A stretch of DNA of 62,349 nucleotides from Syntrophobacterales bacterium (GTDB lineage: Bacteria > Desulfobacterota > Desulfobaccia > Desulfobaccales > 0-14-0-80-60-11), in the NCBI GenBank assembly GCA_023229795.1, contig JALNYP010000017.1, positions 1 through 62,349 on the forward strand, read 5' to 3'. This document shows positions 18,529 through 27,176 of this stretch, one piece after another. The notes beneath the pieces are model-generated. The model had not been told where the DNA came from. It saw only the letters and a list, made by a program, of their open reading frames with translations, and made no database searches. A program made the position numbers and the translations under genes. Positions within the stretch are counted from its first letter, which is position 1, and every line of letters starts with the position of its first letter.

Positions 18529-19368
18529 ATGTCCATGGCGGAAGAGCCGGCCAAGATCATCAACGGCGGTAACTCCTTGAGGCCCCAGAAGCGCATCTTT
18601 CTGGGCCTGCTGGCCCTTACCTGCCTGTTGTTCACCCTCATTCTGGGCGTCTTCTGGTACGTGCCCTACGTCGGGCTGACCTCGATCAATCCCCATCTGC
18701 CGCTCATCCTGGGGATCATCTTCGGCATCCTGCTGCTCCTGGTAGTGGGCATCCTGGTCATGCTGGCCCTTACCGTGGTCCTGGGCCGGGACCTGTTCTT
18801 TTCCCGGAAACTCCGGGGCCTGGTCATCAAGTTGCTCTTGCCCCTGATGAGCGGGGTAGGCAAAATCTGCGGCGTGTCCAAGGAGAAGGTACGGCGCTCC
18901 TTCATTGAGATCAACAATCAGTTGGTCCTGGCTCAACACGTGCGCACCACGCCGGATAAGCTGCTGCTCCTCATGCCCCACTGCCTGCAATTCCACGAGT
19001 GCCAGTTCCGCATCACCGGCAGCACGGTGCACTGCAAGCGTTGCGGCAAATGTCCCATTACCGGGCTGGTGGACCTGTCCGAAAAATACCACGTGGGTCT
19101 GGCGGTGGCCACCGGGGGCACCCTGGCCCGGCGCATCGTGGTGGAACGGCGGCCCCGACTGATCATCGCGGTGGCGTGCGAGCGCGATCTCAGCAGCGGC
19201 ATCCAGGACAGCTACCCCTTGCCGATCTTCGGCATCATCAACCAGCGCCCTCATGGCCCCTGTTACGATACCCTGGTGAACCTGGAGCAGGTGGAAGAGG
19301 CCCTGAGAACCTTCCTGGTCCCCGAGGCGGTGGCCGCCGTCGAAGCGCCCCAGCCCCAGCCGGCCTGA
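18529..19368 (+). CDS. DUF116 membrane protein
   Basis: About 279 residues from ATG 18529, one base after the fmt stop. Two hydrophobic segments lie near residues 22-48 and 57-85. The cytosolic DUF116 domain follows, with a cysteine cluster (CLQFHECQF, then HCKRCGKCPITG) that could bind a metal or Fe-S centre, and a later GGTLARRIV and VACERDL. The function of DUF116 is not established. It commonly sits next to fmt in deltaproteobacteria and some Firmicutes, so a link to formyl-Met or to folate chemistry has been a natural guess but is unproven. A Pro/Ala-rich tail ends the protein. Confidence 0.85.
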   Translation: MSMAEEPAKIINGGNSLRPQKRIFLGLLALTCLLFTLILGVFWYVPYVGLTSINPHLPLILGIIFGILLLLVVGILVMLALTVVLGRDLFFSRKLRGLVIKLLLPLMSGVGKICGVSKEKVRRSFIEINNQLVLAQHVRTTPDKLLLLMPHCLQFHECQFRITGSTVHCKRCGKCPITGLVDLSEKYHVGLAVATGGTLARRIVVERRPRLIIAVACERDLSSGIQDSYPLPIFGIINQRPHGPCYDTLVNLEQVEEALRTFLVPEAVAAVEAPQPQPA

Positions 19369-19478
19369 ATCGCCGCTCTGCAGTTTTAGTTTCCTGCCAA
19401 AACAGTCAAGCCCAACATTCTGTGGACCGGTTCGCTTCCATCCGACTATTATCAAACCGGAGCCGGGCTGCCGTATTT

Positions 19479-19507
19479 TTGATTTTGGCACCGGAATATC
19501 ATATACT
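19479..19507 (+). promoter_or_regulatory. Sigma-70-like promoter of the cupin gene
   Basis: A TTGATT -35 box at 19479-19484 and a TATACT -10 box at 19502-19507 are separated by 17 bp. They lie about 75 bp before the cupin start, in a gap after the DUF116 gene. Confidence 0.6.
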
Positions 19508-19580
19508 AAATGCCTCACAGCAAATCCGGCAAAACCCCTCCAGCAGGCGCGGGTGCGATACGAAACTCCAGGAGAATACT

Positions 19581-19931
19581 ATGAAGATTATTCAGTATGC
19601 CGACGTCAAGGCAACTCATTTTGACAACGCCGCAGCCAAGGGCATCGCCGCCCGGGTGGTGATCGGCAAAAACGATGGAGCGCAAAATTTCTGTATGCGA
19701 GTCTTTGATATTTCTCCTGGCGGCCATACCCCGAGGCATACGCATGATTGGGAGCATGAGATGTTCGTCCATGCCGGCCAAGGCGAAGTTTTTGGCAATG
19801 GGCAATGGAATCCGGTGAAATCGGGGAATGTCTTGTTGGTCCCGGCCAATGAAGAACATCAAATAAAGAATACCGGGAAGGATGCTTTGCTCATCGTCTG
19901 TCTGGTGCCGTCCAAAGCGCCGGAACTGTAA
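19581..19931 (+). CDS. Small single-domain cupin protein
   Basis: 116 residues from ATG 19581 with an AGGAGA ribosome site. It is a compact beta-barrel cupin. Motif 1 is seen in GGHTPRHTHDWEHEMFVHAGQG (a His/Glu metal-binding set: two His, one Glu), and motif 2 in VPANEEHQIKNTG (final His ligand). Stand-alone cupins of this size include mannose-6-phosphate isomerase-like and dioxygenase-like proteins and many of unknown function, and the substrate cannot be told here. It has its own promoter upstream and is followed by rsmB after 140 bp. Confidence 0.85.
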   Translation: MKIIQYADVKATHFDNAAAKGIAARVVIGKNDGAQNFCMRVFDISPGGHTPRHTHDWEHEMFVHAGQGEVFGNGQWNPVKSGNVLLVPANEEHQIKNTGKDALLIVCLVPSKAPEL

Positions 19932-20071
19932 TCTTTCCCAACTGGGCCAACGCCCTTTGGGGGCGCACAGTATAAATGTTATCGAACCCCTGGGTGATCC
20001 TGCCGGCCTAACGCTGCGTTGACGCGGCAGGCTGCCTAACCGTTTAACCCCTGGTACAACGGCCGCTATCC

Positions 20072-21448
20072 TTGCATAGACCAACTGCTTCCCCTCCGGT
20101 AGCCGGCGCCCGGGCTCTGGCCCTGGATATTCTGGCCGCGGCCGCGCGCCGGGGGACCTCGGTTGAAGATGGCCTCGCGGCCGCGCTGCGCCGCCACGCG
20201 GACCTGCAGCGGCCGGACCGAGCCCTGCTGCTGGAACTGGTCCAGGGGGTCAAGCGTTGGGAAGTGCGGCTGGATTACCTGCTGGCGCAGCTCTCCCACA
20301 TCCCTCTGCCCAAGCTCCACCCTCTGGTCCTGCAAAGCCTGCGCCTGGGAGCCTTTCAGATCCTGATGTTGGATCGGGTGCCGGACCGGGCCGTGCTTTA
20401 TGAGGCCGGCCAACTGGCCAAGGCCCGGGGCCTGCCCAAGGCCCATGTGGGTTTCATCAACGCGGTGCTGCGCCGGCTGGCCGCAGGGGACGTGCCGCCC
20501 CTTCCCGACCCGGCCGCCGACCCGGTGCTGGCCTTGAGCGTAATCCACTCTCATCCCGCCTGGCTGGTCAAGCGCTGGCTGGAGCGTTACGGCCCGGAGT
20601 TGACCGCGGCCCGCTTGCTGGCCAACAACCGCATTCCGCCCCTCACGGTGCGGGTCAATACCCTGAAGACCGATCCTGGCGCGTTGAGGCAGCGGTTGGC
20701 CGCAGAAGGGGTGACGGCCCGCGCCGGCCGTTTTTCTCCCGCGGCTCTGATTCTCGAGACCTGGGAGGCCGCGCCCACCTCCCTGGCGTCGTATCGGGAA
20801 GGTCTCTGGCTCTTCCAGGATGAGGCGGCGCAACTGGTCTCTTATCTGTTGCCCAGCCTGCCGGGCGGGCGCCTGGCGGAGATCGGCGCGGGCCGCGGCG
20901 GCAAGACCACCCAGGCGGCCGAAGCCATGGGCGACCGCGGCCTTCTGGTGGCGGTGGACAGCCATCGGGGCCGCCTGCAGGAATTGCAGATAAATGTGCG
21001 GCGCGCCGGGGTGAAGATGGTCTGCCCTGTCCGGGCGGACGGAGCCGCGGCCTTGCCCCTCAAACCTGCCGCCCTGGATGCCGCGGTCCTGGATGTGCCG
21101 TGCTCGGCTTTAGGCATTCTCCGGCGTCACCCGGAAATCAAGAGCCGGCTTAGCGAAGCAGATCTGCCCACCTTCCTGCCCCGGCAACGGGCCATGTTGG
21201 AGGAAGCCGCCAGGGTTTTGAAACCCGGCGGTCACCTGCTCTATATTACCTGCACCACCGAACCCGAGGAAAATGAAACCCAGATAGATGACTTCCTCTC
21301 CCGGCACCCGGACTTTCGCCTGGCCCCCGATCCCGGACGTCTGCCGGCCCCGGCCCGGGACCTGATTCAACCTCCCGGCTGGTTCCGCACCTCGCCCGCC
21401 GACCACGATCTGGACGCCTTGTTTGCCGCCGTGCTGGCCAAATCTTAG
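20072..21448 (+). CDS. rsmB: 16S rRNA m5C967 methyltransferase RsmB
   Basis: 458 residues. The N-terminal NusB-like domain (about residues 10-140) is seen in VEDGLAAALRRH and GFINAVLRRLA. The SAM-dependent methyltransferase domain follows: motif I IGAGRGGKTTQ, motif IV DVPCSALGILRRHPEIK, and motif VI ITCTTEPEEN. The two Cys required by RNA m5C methyltransferases (PCS and TCT) are present. Motif I departs from the common AAPGGKT form. The start is TTG 20072 with no strong ribosome site, so the exact N-terminus is uncertain; a GTG or later start is possible. A hairpin follows the stop. Confidence 0.88.
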   Translation: MHRPTASPPVAGARALALDILAAAARRGTSVEDGLAAALRRHADLQRPDRALLLELVQGVKRWEVRLDYLLAQLSHIPLPKLHPLVLQSLRLGAFQILMLDRVPDRAVLYEAGQLAKARGLPKAHVGFINAVLRRLAAGDVPPLPDPAADPVLALSVIHSHPAWLVKRWLERYGPELTAARLLANNRIPPLTVRVNTLKTDPGALRQRLAAEGVTARAGRFSPAALILETWEAAPTSLASYREGLWLFQDEAAQLVSYLLPSLPGGRLAEIGAGRGGKTTQAAEAMGDRGLLVAVDSHRGRLQELQINVRRAGVKMVCPVRADGAAALPLKPAALDAAVLDVPCSALGILRRHPEIKSRLSEADLPTFLPRQRAMLEEAARVLKPGGHLLYITCTTEPEENETQIDDFLSRHPDFRLAPDPGRLPAPARDLIQPPGWFRTSPADHDLDALFAAVLAKS

Positions 21449-22356
21449 ATCTTCTACTGCGGCTGTTTAGGCATTTTTGCCTAGATATTTATAGGTAGTT
21501 TGGCCCATTGTGGGAAGTTTTATTTGTTTTAAACTATGTGCGAACTCCTGGCCCAGACGCCGAGAGGGTAAGTTGGTTAGGCGGTATTCCGCTAGTTTCT
21601 CTAACCGGCCGGCTCTTTTAATTCTGGACTCCCGCGCCTCTTTTTCCTTGAACTATAGGTCTTACGGCCCCTCACGCAGGGGTTTCCCCAGGCACACCAG
21701 CATGATGGTTTTCGGCTGCAGAGGGTATGTCAAAAATAAATTATTTTGCAATTAAAAATATTGCTATACTTTCAGGAGAATTTAACCGTATAATGTTTTC
21801 GACTTCTCGCCGATAAAAAATATGGGCACAGGATCTGCCGTATATGGCCGAGTATCTTAGTTCATGGAAGGACGATGAGATGCTTAGACTTTCTGACTCC
21901 GGGTGCCGTCTGCACGGGGCCCGACAACTCAACCTCGGTGGTTTTGCCGGCGCCATCATCAGACGGCTGGTCGCCAACCTTCCCATGGAAGGTCAGGGTT
22001 ATAATTATATCTGCGAGTATGGCCATACCCACTCCGTACAACTCCAGCAACCGGATGAGATAACCTTAAGTCCCTCTCATTATTAGGGGAGTGGGAGCCT
22101 CGCCAGAAGTTGAAAAATCGCCAATTTCTCGGGATTGCCCTTCTGAACGCGGCGCAGAGCCGCGTATTATCAGCTTCTTGAGAGGCTCGAAGTGCGCTCA
22201 GTAGGGAAAATCGTTTTTCCCCAACCTGCTGAGGGGCGCTGTCCCGATCCCAGCCTCGTCTCTTTTTAATCTGACTCCCGCCGCATCTTGGCCTTTCTAT
22301 CCGGCCCGCCTGATGATATATTTTCCTTATTAATCCAAGCAGCTTCCGGGAGAACT
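21449..22356. other. Long intergenic region before purL
   Basis: About 900 bp without a recognised gene, AT-rich in its first half. A TAGGCA/TGCCTA hairpin lies at 21468-21483 just after rsmB. An 80-codon frame at 21844-22086 overlaps frames of similar size in other registers, and I cannot tell whether any is real. From 22148 come two further hairpins, CGCGGC/GCCGCG (22148-22164) and GGGAAAA/TTTTTCCC (around 22204-22221), which may belong to a structured purL leader. No known riboswitch consensus was recognised. Confidence 0.5.
21844..22086 (+). CDS. Possible small hypothetical protein
   Basis: An 80-codon ATG frame in the gap between rsmB and purL. Its product matches nothing I know, has no signal peptide or membrane segment, and shows mixed composition. 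Frames of 62 codons on both strands overlap it, so chance is a serious alternative. No clear ribosome site precedes the ATG. Confidence 0.2.
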   Translation: MAEYLSSWKDDEMLRLSDSGCRLHGARQLNLGGFAGAIIRRLVANLPMEGQGYNYICEYGHTHSVQLQQPDEITLSPSHY

Positions 22357-25341
22357 ATGGCTGTGCGGTTGGAAATCGGTTGGCATCCTGACCTTACGGA
22401 CGCAGAAGGGGAGGCGGTCCGCCGCCAGGCACGGGAATATGTCGGTCTGGACCTGACGGCCGTCAGGGTCCTCAGAATTCTCATGCTGGATGTGGATTTG
22501 CCGCCGGACACCCTGGAGGCGATCCGTACCGGCATCTTTACCCATCCCACTACCCAAATTTCGGGTTTTGAACCCCTGGCCCGGGACTTTCACTGGGCCG
22601 TCTGGGTGGGATTCAAACCCGGGGTGCGGGATACCGCCGGCGCGGTGGCGAAAGATGCCATCGAGGCCTTTCTGGGCCACACTCTGTCCCCGGACGCGGC
22701 CGTCTATACCTCCAAGCTTTTTCTCTTCACCGGCGTGCACCTCACCTTTGACCACATGGCCAAGATCGCCCGCGAACTCCTGGCCAACGATATGATCCAG
22801 GAATTCCGGATATTTTCCCACTCGGACTGGGACCCCGCTACCGGCGTGGGCATTATCCTGCCGAAAGTGATGATCTCCCATGCGCCTGCCGTGGGCAGCT
22901 TCGAGCTCGCCTCCCCCGAGGTTCTGCGGGAACTGAGCCAGCAGCGCCACCTGGCCCTGCGGGATGCCGACCTGCCGGTGATCCTCGAGTATTTCCAGCG
23001 GCCCGAAGTCCAGGCCCGGCGCGCCGCGGCGGAGCTGAGCGCGCCCACCGACGTGGAGCTGGAATACCTGGCCCAGGCCCGGAGCGACCATTGCAATCAT
23101 AATACCTTTAGGGGGCGGTTCCTCTATCGGGACGCGCTCAGCGGTGAGTCTCTGGTCCTGGACAACCCCTTCAAGGTCTGCATCAGCGCCCCCACCCGGG
23201 AGATTGCCCGGCAAAAGCCCTGGGTGGTCTCGGTGTTGTGGGACAACGCCGGCGTGGGGCGGTTCGACGATGAGTTTTCCTATGTCATCAAAGGGGAGAC
23301 CCACAATTCGCCCTCCAATCTTGAGGCCTACGGCGGTTCCCTCACCGGCATCGTCGGGGTTTACCGTGACCCCATGGGCACCGGCCGAGGGGCCCGTCTG
23401 ATCGGTGGCATGTATGGTTTTTGCGTGGGCCCCCGAGATTACGCCGGGCCCCTGAAACCCCGGCTGCACCCCCGGCGGCTCCTGGATGGCGTTATCGAAG
23501 GCGTCAAAGACGGCGGCAACAAGAGCGGGGTGCCCACCGTGGACGGCGCCCTCTACTTTGATCCGTGCTATCTGGGCAAGTGCCTGGTCTTTGTGGGCGC
23601 GGTGGGCCTGCTGCCCCGGGAGATCAAGGGCGAGTCCGGGGCCGAGAAGGCCGCCTATCCCGGCGATTTGGTCATCACCTGCGGCGGCCGGGTGGGCAAA
23701 GACGGGATTCACGGGGTGACCGCCTCTTCCGAGGTGTCGTCTGCCGGCACCCCGGCCGGCCACGTCCAGATCGGCGACCCGTATACGCAGAAAAACATGC
23801 ACGATTTTCTCCTGGAAGCCCGGGACCAGGGACTTTTCACCTTTATCACCGACTGCGGCGGCGGCGGTTTGTCCTCCGCGGTGGGGGAATCGGCCCGGGT
23901 GGCCGGCGGCGTCGAAGTCTGGCTCGAAGCCGTGCCCTTGAAATACCAGGGCCTGGACCCCTGGGAAATCTGGGTGTCCGAATCCCAGGAGCGCATGGTG
24001 GTGGCTGTCCGGCCCGAATACGAGGCTCGCTTCAAGGACCTGGCCCGGAAATACGCGGTGGAGGCCACGGTCATCGGCCGCTACACCGACCGGGGCGTCC
24101 TCGAAGTGACGTACCAGGGGCGTCCTTGTGCCCTCATGGACCTGGCCTTCCTGGAAGAGGAGTTTCCGCCCTGGGAGTTCGAGGCCCTGTGGCTGCCGCC
24201 GGAATCGCGTCTGCAGGAGCCGGTTCTGGGGGACCCCGGGGATCACCAGAGCCTGCTGCTGGCCCTGCTCGATCGGCCCAATATTTGTTCCCGGGAGTGG
24301 ATCACCCGGCAGTATGACCACGAAGTCCAGGGGGCCAGCGTCCTCAAACCCGTACTGGGTGCGGCGGCGCCGGTGCCCGGCGATGCCTCAATCCTGAGGC
24401 CCCGGCCGGAGTCAAGCCGCGGCCTGGCTTTGAGCCTGGCCCTCAATCCCGCCTATTCCCAGATCGATACTTTCCACATGGCCGAGGTGACCATTGATGA
24501 AACCGTGCGGCGCCTGCTGGCGGTGGGCGGGACCCTGGCGCATATCGGCGGGGTGGACAACTTCTGCTGGCCCAGCGTCGAATACCATCCCGTCTCGAAC
24601 CCCGACGGCCGCTTTAAGGCGGCCCAGTTGGTGCGGGCCTGCCTGGCCCTCAAGGATATGTGTCTGGCTTACGAAATCCCCTTGCTCTCCGGCAAAGACA
24701 GCATGTACGTGGACGGCCTGTTGCCCGGGGCTTACGGCGAAATGCACCGCATCAGCGGCCTGCCTACCCTGTTTTTCACCGCGGTGAGCGTGTTGGCCGA
24801 CGTCCGCCGGGCCCTGAGCCTGGAATGGAAGCGGCCCGGCGACCTCATCTATCTGGTGGGTAAAACCCGGCCGGAGTTGGGGGGCTCGGAGTTCTACGAA
24901 CATCTGGGTTATGTGGGCTTGACCGTGCCCCAGGTGCGCCCGCCGGAGTTCCTGGCCTATTACCGGCTCGTCGAGCAAGCCAACCGGGCCGAACTACTGG
25001 CTTCGGCTCACGGCGTCTATCGGGGCGGCCTGGCGGTGCACCTGGCCTTGTCCAGCCTGGCCGCGGGTCTGGGAGTGGAGGTAGACCTGAGCCGGGTGGC
25101 CCCCGAGTCGCCCTCATACGTGGGGCTCTACGCCGAATCAGCCGGGCGCTTCCTGGTGAGCGTGGACCCGGCCCACGCCTCTCGCCTGGAGGAACTCTTT
25201 CAGGGCCAGCCGCTGACGCGGCTCGGCCAGGTCCGCAGCGATACCACCTTTAAGATTCACCGGGACGGCCGGACGCTGATAGAGGCGCCTCTGGGCACTT
25301 TGCGGGAAGCCTGGGAACGCCGCTTCGGGAGTCTGGTTTGA
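22357..25341 (+). CDS. purL: Phosphoribosylformylglycinamidine synthase PurL (large form lacking glutaminase)
   Basis: 994 residues from ATG 22357 with GGGAG upstream; an in-frame ATG at 22288 has no such site. It makes FGAM from FGAR, ATP and ammonia in purine synthesis. The N-terminal ~175 residues correspond to the PurS-like region, followed by a linker with TDVELEYLAQARSDHCNH. The synthase core holds the His and ATP-binding loops (IKGETHNSPSNLEAYGG, TDCGGGGLSSAVGES) and a second AIRS-like half (LLSGKDSMYVD). The C-terminal glutaminase of the ~1300-residue gammaproteobacterial enzyme is missing, so a separate PurQ is expected elsewhere. The gene stands alone, with a long leader region. Confidence 0.92.
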   Translation: MAVRLEIGWHPDLTDAEGEAVRRQAREYVGLDLTAVRVLRILMLDVDLPPDTLEAIRTGIFTHPTTQISGFEPLARDFHWAVWVGFKPGVRDTAGAVAKDAIEAFLGHTLSPDAAVYTSKLFLFTGVHLTFDHMAKIARELLANDMIQEFRIFSHSDWDPATGVGIILPKVMISHAPAVGSFELASPEVLRELSQQRHLALRDADLPVILEYFQRPEVQARRAAAELSAPTDVELEYLAQARSDHCNHNTFRGRFLYRDALSGESLVLDNPFKVCISAPTREIARQKPWVVSVLWDNAGVGRFDDEFSYVIKGETHNSPSNLEAYGGSLTGIVGVYRDPMGTGRGARLIGGMYGFCVGPRDYAGPLKPRLHPRRLLDGVIEGVKDGGNKSGVPTVDGALYFDPCYLGKCLVFVGAVGLLPREIKGESGAEKAAYPGDLVITCGGRVGKDGIHGVTASSEVSSAGTPAGHVQIGDPYTQKNMHDFLLEARDQGLFTFITDCGGGGLSSAVGESARVAGGVEVWLEAVPLKYQGLDPWEIWVSESQERMVVAVRPEYEARFKDLARKYAVEATVIGRYTDRGVLEVTYQGRPCALMDLAFLEEEFPPWEFEALWLPPESRLQEPVLGDPGDHQSLLLALLDRPNICSREWITRQYDHEVQGASVLKPVLGAAAPVPGDASILRPRPESSRGLALSLALNPAYSQIDTFHMAEVTIDETVRRLLAVGGTLAHIGGVDNFCWPSVEYHPVSNPDGRFKAAQLVRACLALKDMCLAYEIPLLSGKDSMYVDGLLPGAYGEMHRISGLPTLFFTAVSVLADVRRALSLEWKRPGDLIYLVGKTRPELGGSEFYEHLGYVGLTVPQVRPPEFLAYYRLVEQANRAELLASAHGVYRGGLAVHLALSSLAAGLGVEVDLSRVAPESPSYVGLYAESAGRFLVSVDPAHASRLEELFQGQPLTRLGQVRSDTTFKIHRDGRTLIEAPLGTLREAWERRFGSLV

Positions 25342-25365
25342 GGCAACAGGTTTTTCTGATATAAT
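25338..25365 (+). promoter_or_regulatory. Extended -10 promoter for NIL-ferredoxin operon
   Basis: TTGAGG at 25338-25343, a 16-bp spacer, and TATAAT at 25360-25365 preceded by TG one base away (extended -10). The -35 overlaps the purL stop codon. The predicted leader of about 95 nt contains a GCGGCC/GGCCGC hairpin at 25423-25440 just before the gene. Confidence 0.6.
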
Positions 25366-25468
25366 TTTATGACGTTATAGAATCCCCGTGTGTTGGACGA
25401 GCAGAAAGTTCGCACACTCATGGCGGCCGGGGACGGCCGCGCTACCAAAGTAGTTCGAGGACCGGGAT

Positions 25469-25891
25469 ATGCATGCGGAAATGCTCGTATTGAGGTTTTC
25501 CCAGGACGTGGTGGATCAGCCCATCATCTACCGCCTGGTGAAGGATTACGATCTGGAGTTTAACCTGCTCAAGGCCACCATCTATCCCCGCAAGGAAGGG
25601 GTTATCGTCATGGAACTAAGGGGCCACCCCAAGAATTTCCGGCGGGGCCTCAAGTACCTTAAGGAAGCGGGCGTCAAGGTCCAAAGGGTGGCCCGGGATG
25701 TGCGCCGCAACGAAGAGCGCTGCTACCAATGCGGCACCTGCACCGCGGTCTGTCCCACCGGGGCCCTCTACCTGGTGCGGCCGGAAATGAGCGTTGCTTT
25801 TGACCCCAGCAAGTGCAGCGCCTGTGAGCTTTGTTGCCCGGTCTGCCCGGCCCGGGCCATGGAGGTCCGGCTCAACCGCAACGCCCTCTAA
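25469..25891 (+). CDS. NIL-domain 2x[4Fe-4S] ferredoxin
   Basis: 140 residues. The N-terminal ~75 residues match a NIL domain (MLVLRFSQDVVDQPIIYRLV...), the ligand-sensing fold also found at the C-terminus of methionine ABC ATPases. Two [4Fe-4S] motifs follow: CYQCGTCTAVCPTGAL and CSACELCCPVCPARAM. NIL ferredoxins in sulfate reducers and methanogens are linked genetically to homocysteine synthesis from aspartate semialdehyde and sulfide, together with a COG1900 protein; that partner is not in this window. Its stop is directly followed by the GTG of an MFS carrier, so the two are co-translated. Confidence 0.9.
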   Translation: MHAEMLVLRFSQDVVDQPIIYRLVKDYDLEFNLLKATIYPRKEGVIVMELRGHPKNFRRGLKYLKEAGVKVQRVARDVRRNEERCYQCGTCTAVCPTGALYLVRPEMSVAFDPSKCSACELCCPVCPARAMEVRLNRNAL

Positions 25892-27016
25892 GTGCAAGCC
25901 GGCGGCGTACTCCCGTTTTTCATCGGCGCTTATTCCGCCGTCATTTCCTGCATCTATTTCCTGCTTCCCCTCTATCTCAAGGGGAACCTCCTGTTCAGCG
26001 GGACCCAGATCGGGCTCCTCTACGCGGTGCTCAGCCTCAACGCCATCCTGGTGTCCTTTCCGGTAGGCGTCATGGGGGACCGGTACCCGGCCCGAATCCT
26101 GAGCCGGGTGGGCCTGGCGGTCATGGCCCTCAGCCTCTGGGGGCTGGCCCTGGTGCAGAGTTTCGGAGCCTTCCTGGCGATCTTCTGGGGTTTCGGCCTC
26201 AGTATTCAGCTCTTTCGGCTCTCTCTGGATATCCTTTTGTTCAAAGAAAACCCTGCCGATGCTCCCCGGCGGATGGGGCATTTTAATGCCATGCGCATGG
26301 GCGGCATGATGGTGGGCGCCCTCTTCGGCGGCGCCGCCTACTACTGGCTGGATTTTACGGCGACTCTGAAACTTTTCAGCCTGGCGATGCTGGTCCTGGC
26401 CGCGGCCACGGGGCTTTTGCCGGTGACCCGGGGGGTACGGACCTCACTGTTTGAATATAGCCGGGATTTTCTGACCCGGCCGGTCCTGTTTTTCGTCACC
26501 TGGCTCTTTCTCTTCACCCTCCATTGGGGCGCGGAAGCCACCAGCCTCTCCCTGTTTCTGGAGTACAATCTGGGCCTGACGCCCATGGGGGTGGGAACCT
26601 ATATGGCGGGCGAGTTCGCGGTGGTAGCCCTCACCGCCTATCTCTATGGCCGGTTCTGGGCCGGGCGGCTGAAGCCCCTCACATTTTTGGCAGTAGCCCT
26701 GCTCTTTTCCGGCGCCGGGCATATCTGCATGACCTATCCGGTCCTGCCCTGGTCTTTTGCCTGGCGGGCGGTGCACGGCTGCGGCGACGGCATCATCCTC
26801 ATGGAGACCTACACCACTATCTCCCGCCTCTTCCACGTGGACCGCGTCGGCGGGCACTCCAGCCTGATTTCCCTGACCACCACCGCCGGGGTCTTTGCCG
26901 GTTCTCTGGTCTTCGGCCCGGTGGGCGCGGCGTACGGCTACCAGGTGCCCCTGATCGTCTCCGGCGCCATCAGCCTGGCCCTCCTGCCCCTGGCCTATGC
27001 AGGCCTGAGGGATTGA
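25892..27016 (+). CDS. MFS transporter
   Basis: 374 residues with about 11-12 hydrophobic helices and a first-loop motif VGVMGDRYPARILSR, close to the MFS signature G-x-x-x-D-R. The start is GTG at 25892, with no gap after the NIL-ferredoxin stop (TAAGTG). No strong homology to a named subfamily is apparent. It may move a sulfur compound or amino acid related to the ferredoxin's pathway, but only the gene arrangement supports that. It is followed by heptad tandem repeats, not by a clear terminator. Confidence 0.85.
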   Translation: MQAGGVLPFFIGAYSAVISCIYFLLPLYLKGNLLFSGTQIGLLYAVLSLNAILVSFPVGVMGDRYPARILSRVGLAVMALSLWGLALVQSFGAFLAIFWGFGLSIQLFRLSLDILLFKENPADAPRRMGHFNAMRMGGMMVGALFGGAAYYWLDFTATLKLFSLAMLVLAAATGLLPVTRGVRTSLFEYSRDFLTRPVLFFVTWLFLFTLHWGAEATSLSLFLEYNLGLTPMGVGTYMAGEFAVVALTAYLYGRFWAGRLKPLTFLAVALLFSGAGHICMTYPVLPWSFAWRAVHGCGDGIILMETYTTISRLFHVDRVGGHSSLISLTTTAGVFAGSLVFGPVGAAYGYQVPLIVSGAISLALLPLAYAGLRD

Positions 27017-27018
27017 TA

Positions 27019-27048
27019 GGTTCCGGGTTCCGGGTTTTGGGTTCTGGG
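27019..27048. repeat. Heptanucleotide tandem repeat, GGTTYYG type
   Basis: Four 7-bp units, GGTTCCG GGTTCCG GGTTTTG GGTTCTG, followed by GG, immediately after the MFS stop codon. They resemble the short tandemly repeated heptads known from other bacteria. Confidence 0.8.
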
Positions 27049-27062
27049 ATAAAATCCTAAAA

Positions 27063-27104
27063 ACTGACCACTGACCACTGACCACTGACCACTGGCCGCT
27101 GTTT
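27063..27104. repeat. Heptanucleotide tandem repeat, ACTGACC type
   Basis: Six 7-bp units: five exact ACTGACC and a final ACTGGCC. It lies 14 bp after another heptad array, in the gap before the CoA-disulfide-reductase-like gene. Confidence 0.9.
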
Positions 27105-27176
27105 TTGCTGGCACTGCCGGACCGGCAGTCTTATCATAAGTCTGAATCATAAAACCCATGGCCGGAGGCCTTTGAT

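Noticed and set aside
22330..24321. 663-codon open frame on the minus strand
   Set aside because: Antisense of purL; its composition is a reverse-strand artefact.
25366..25468. Candidate SAM-type riboswitch in the NIL-ferredoxin leader
   Set aside because: A GC hairpin and a GTGTG/CACAC pairing exist, but no known SAM or SAH consensus could be matched.
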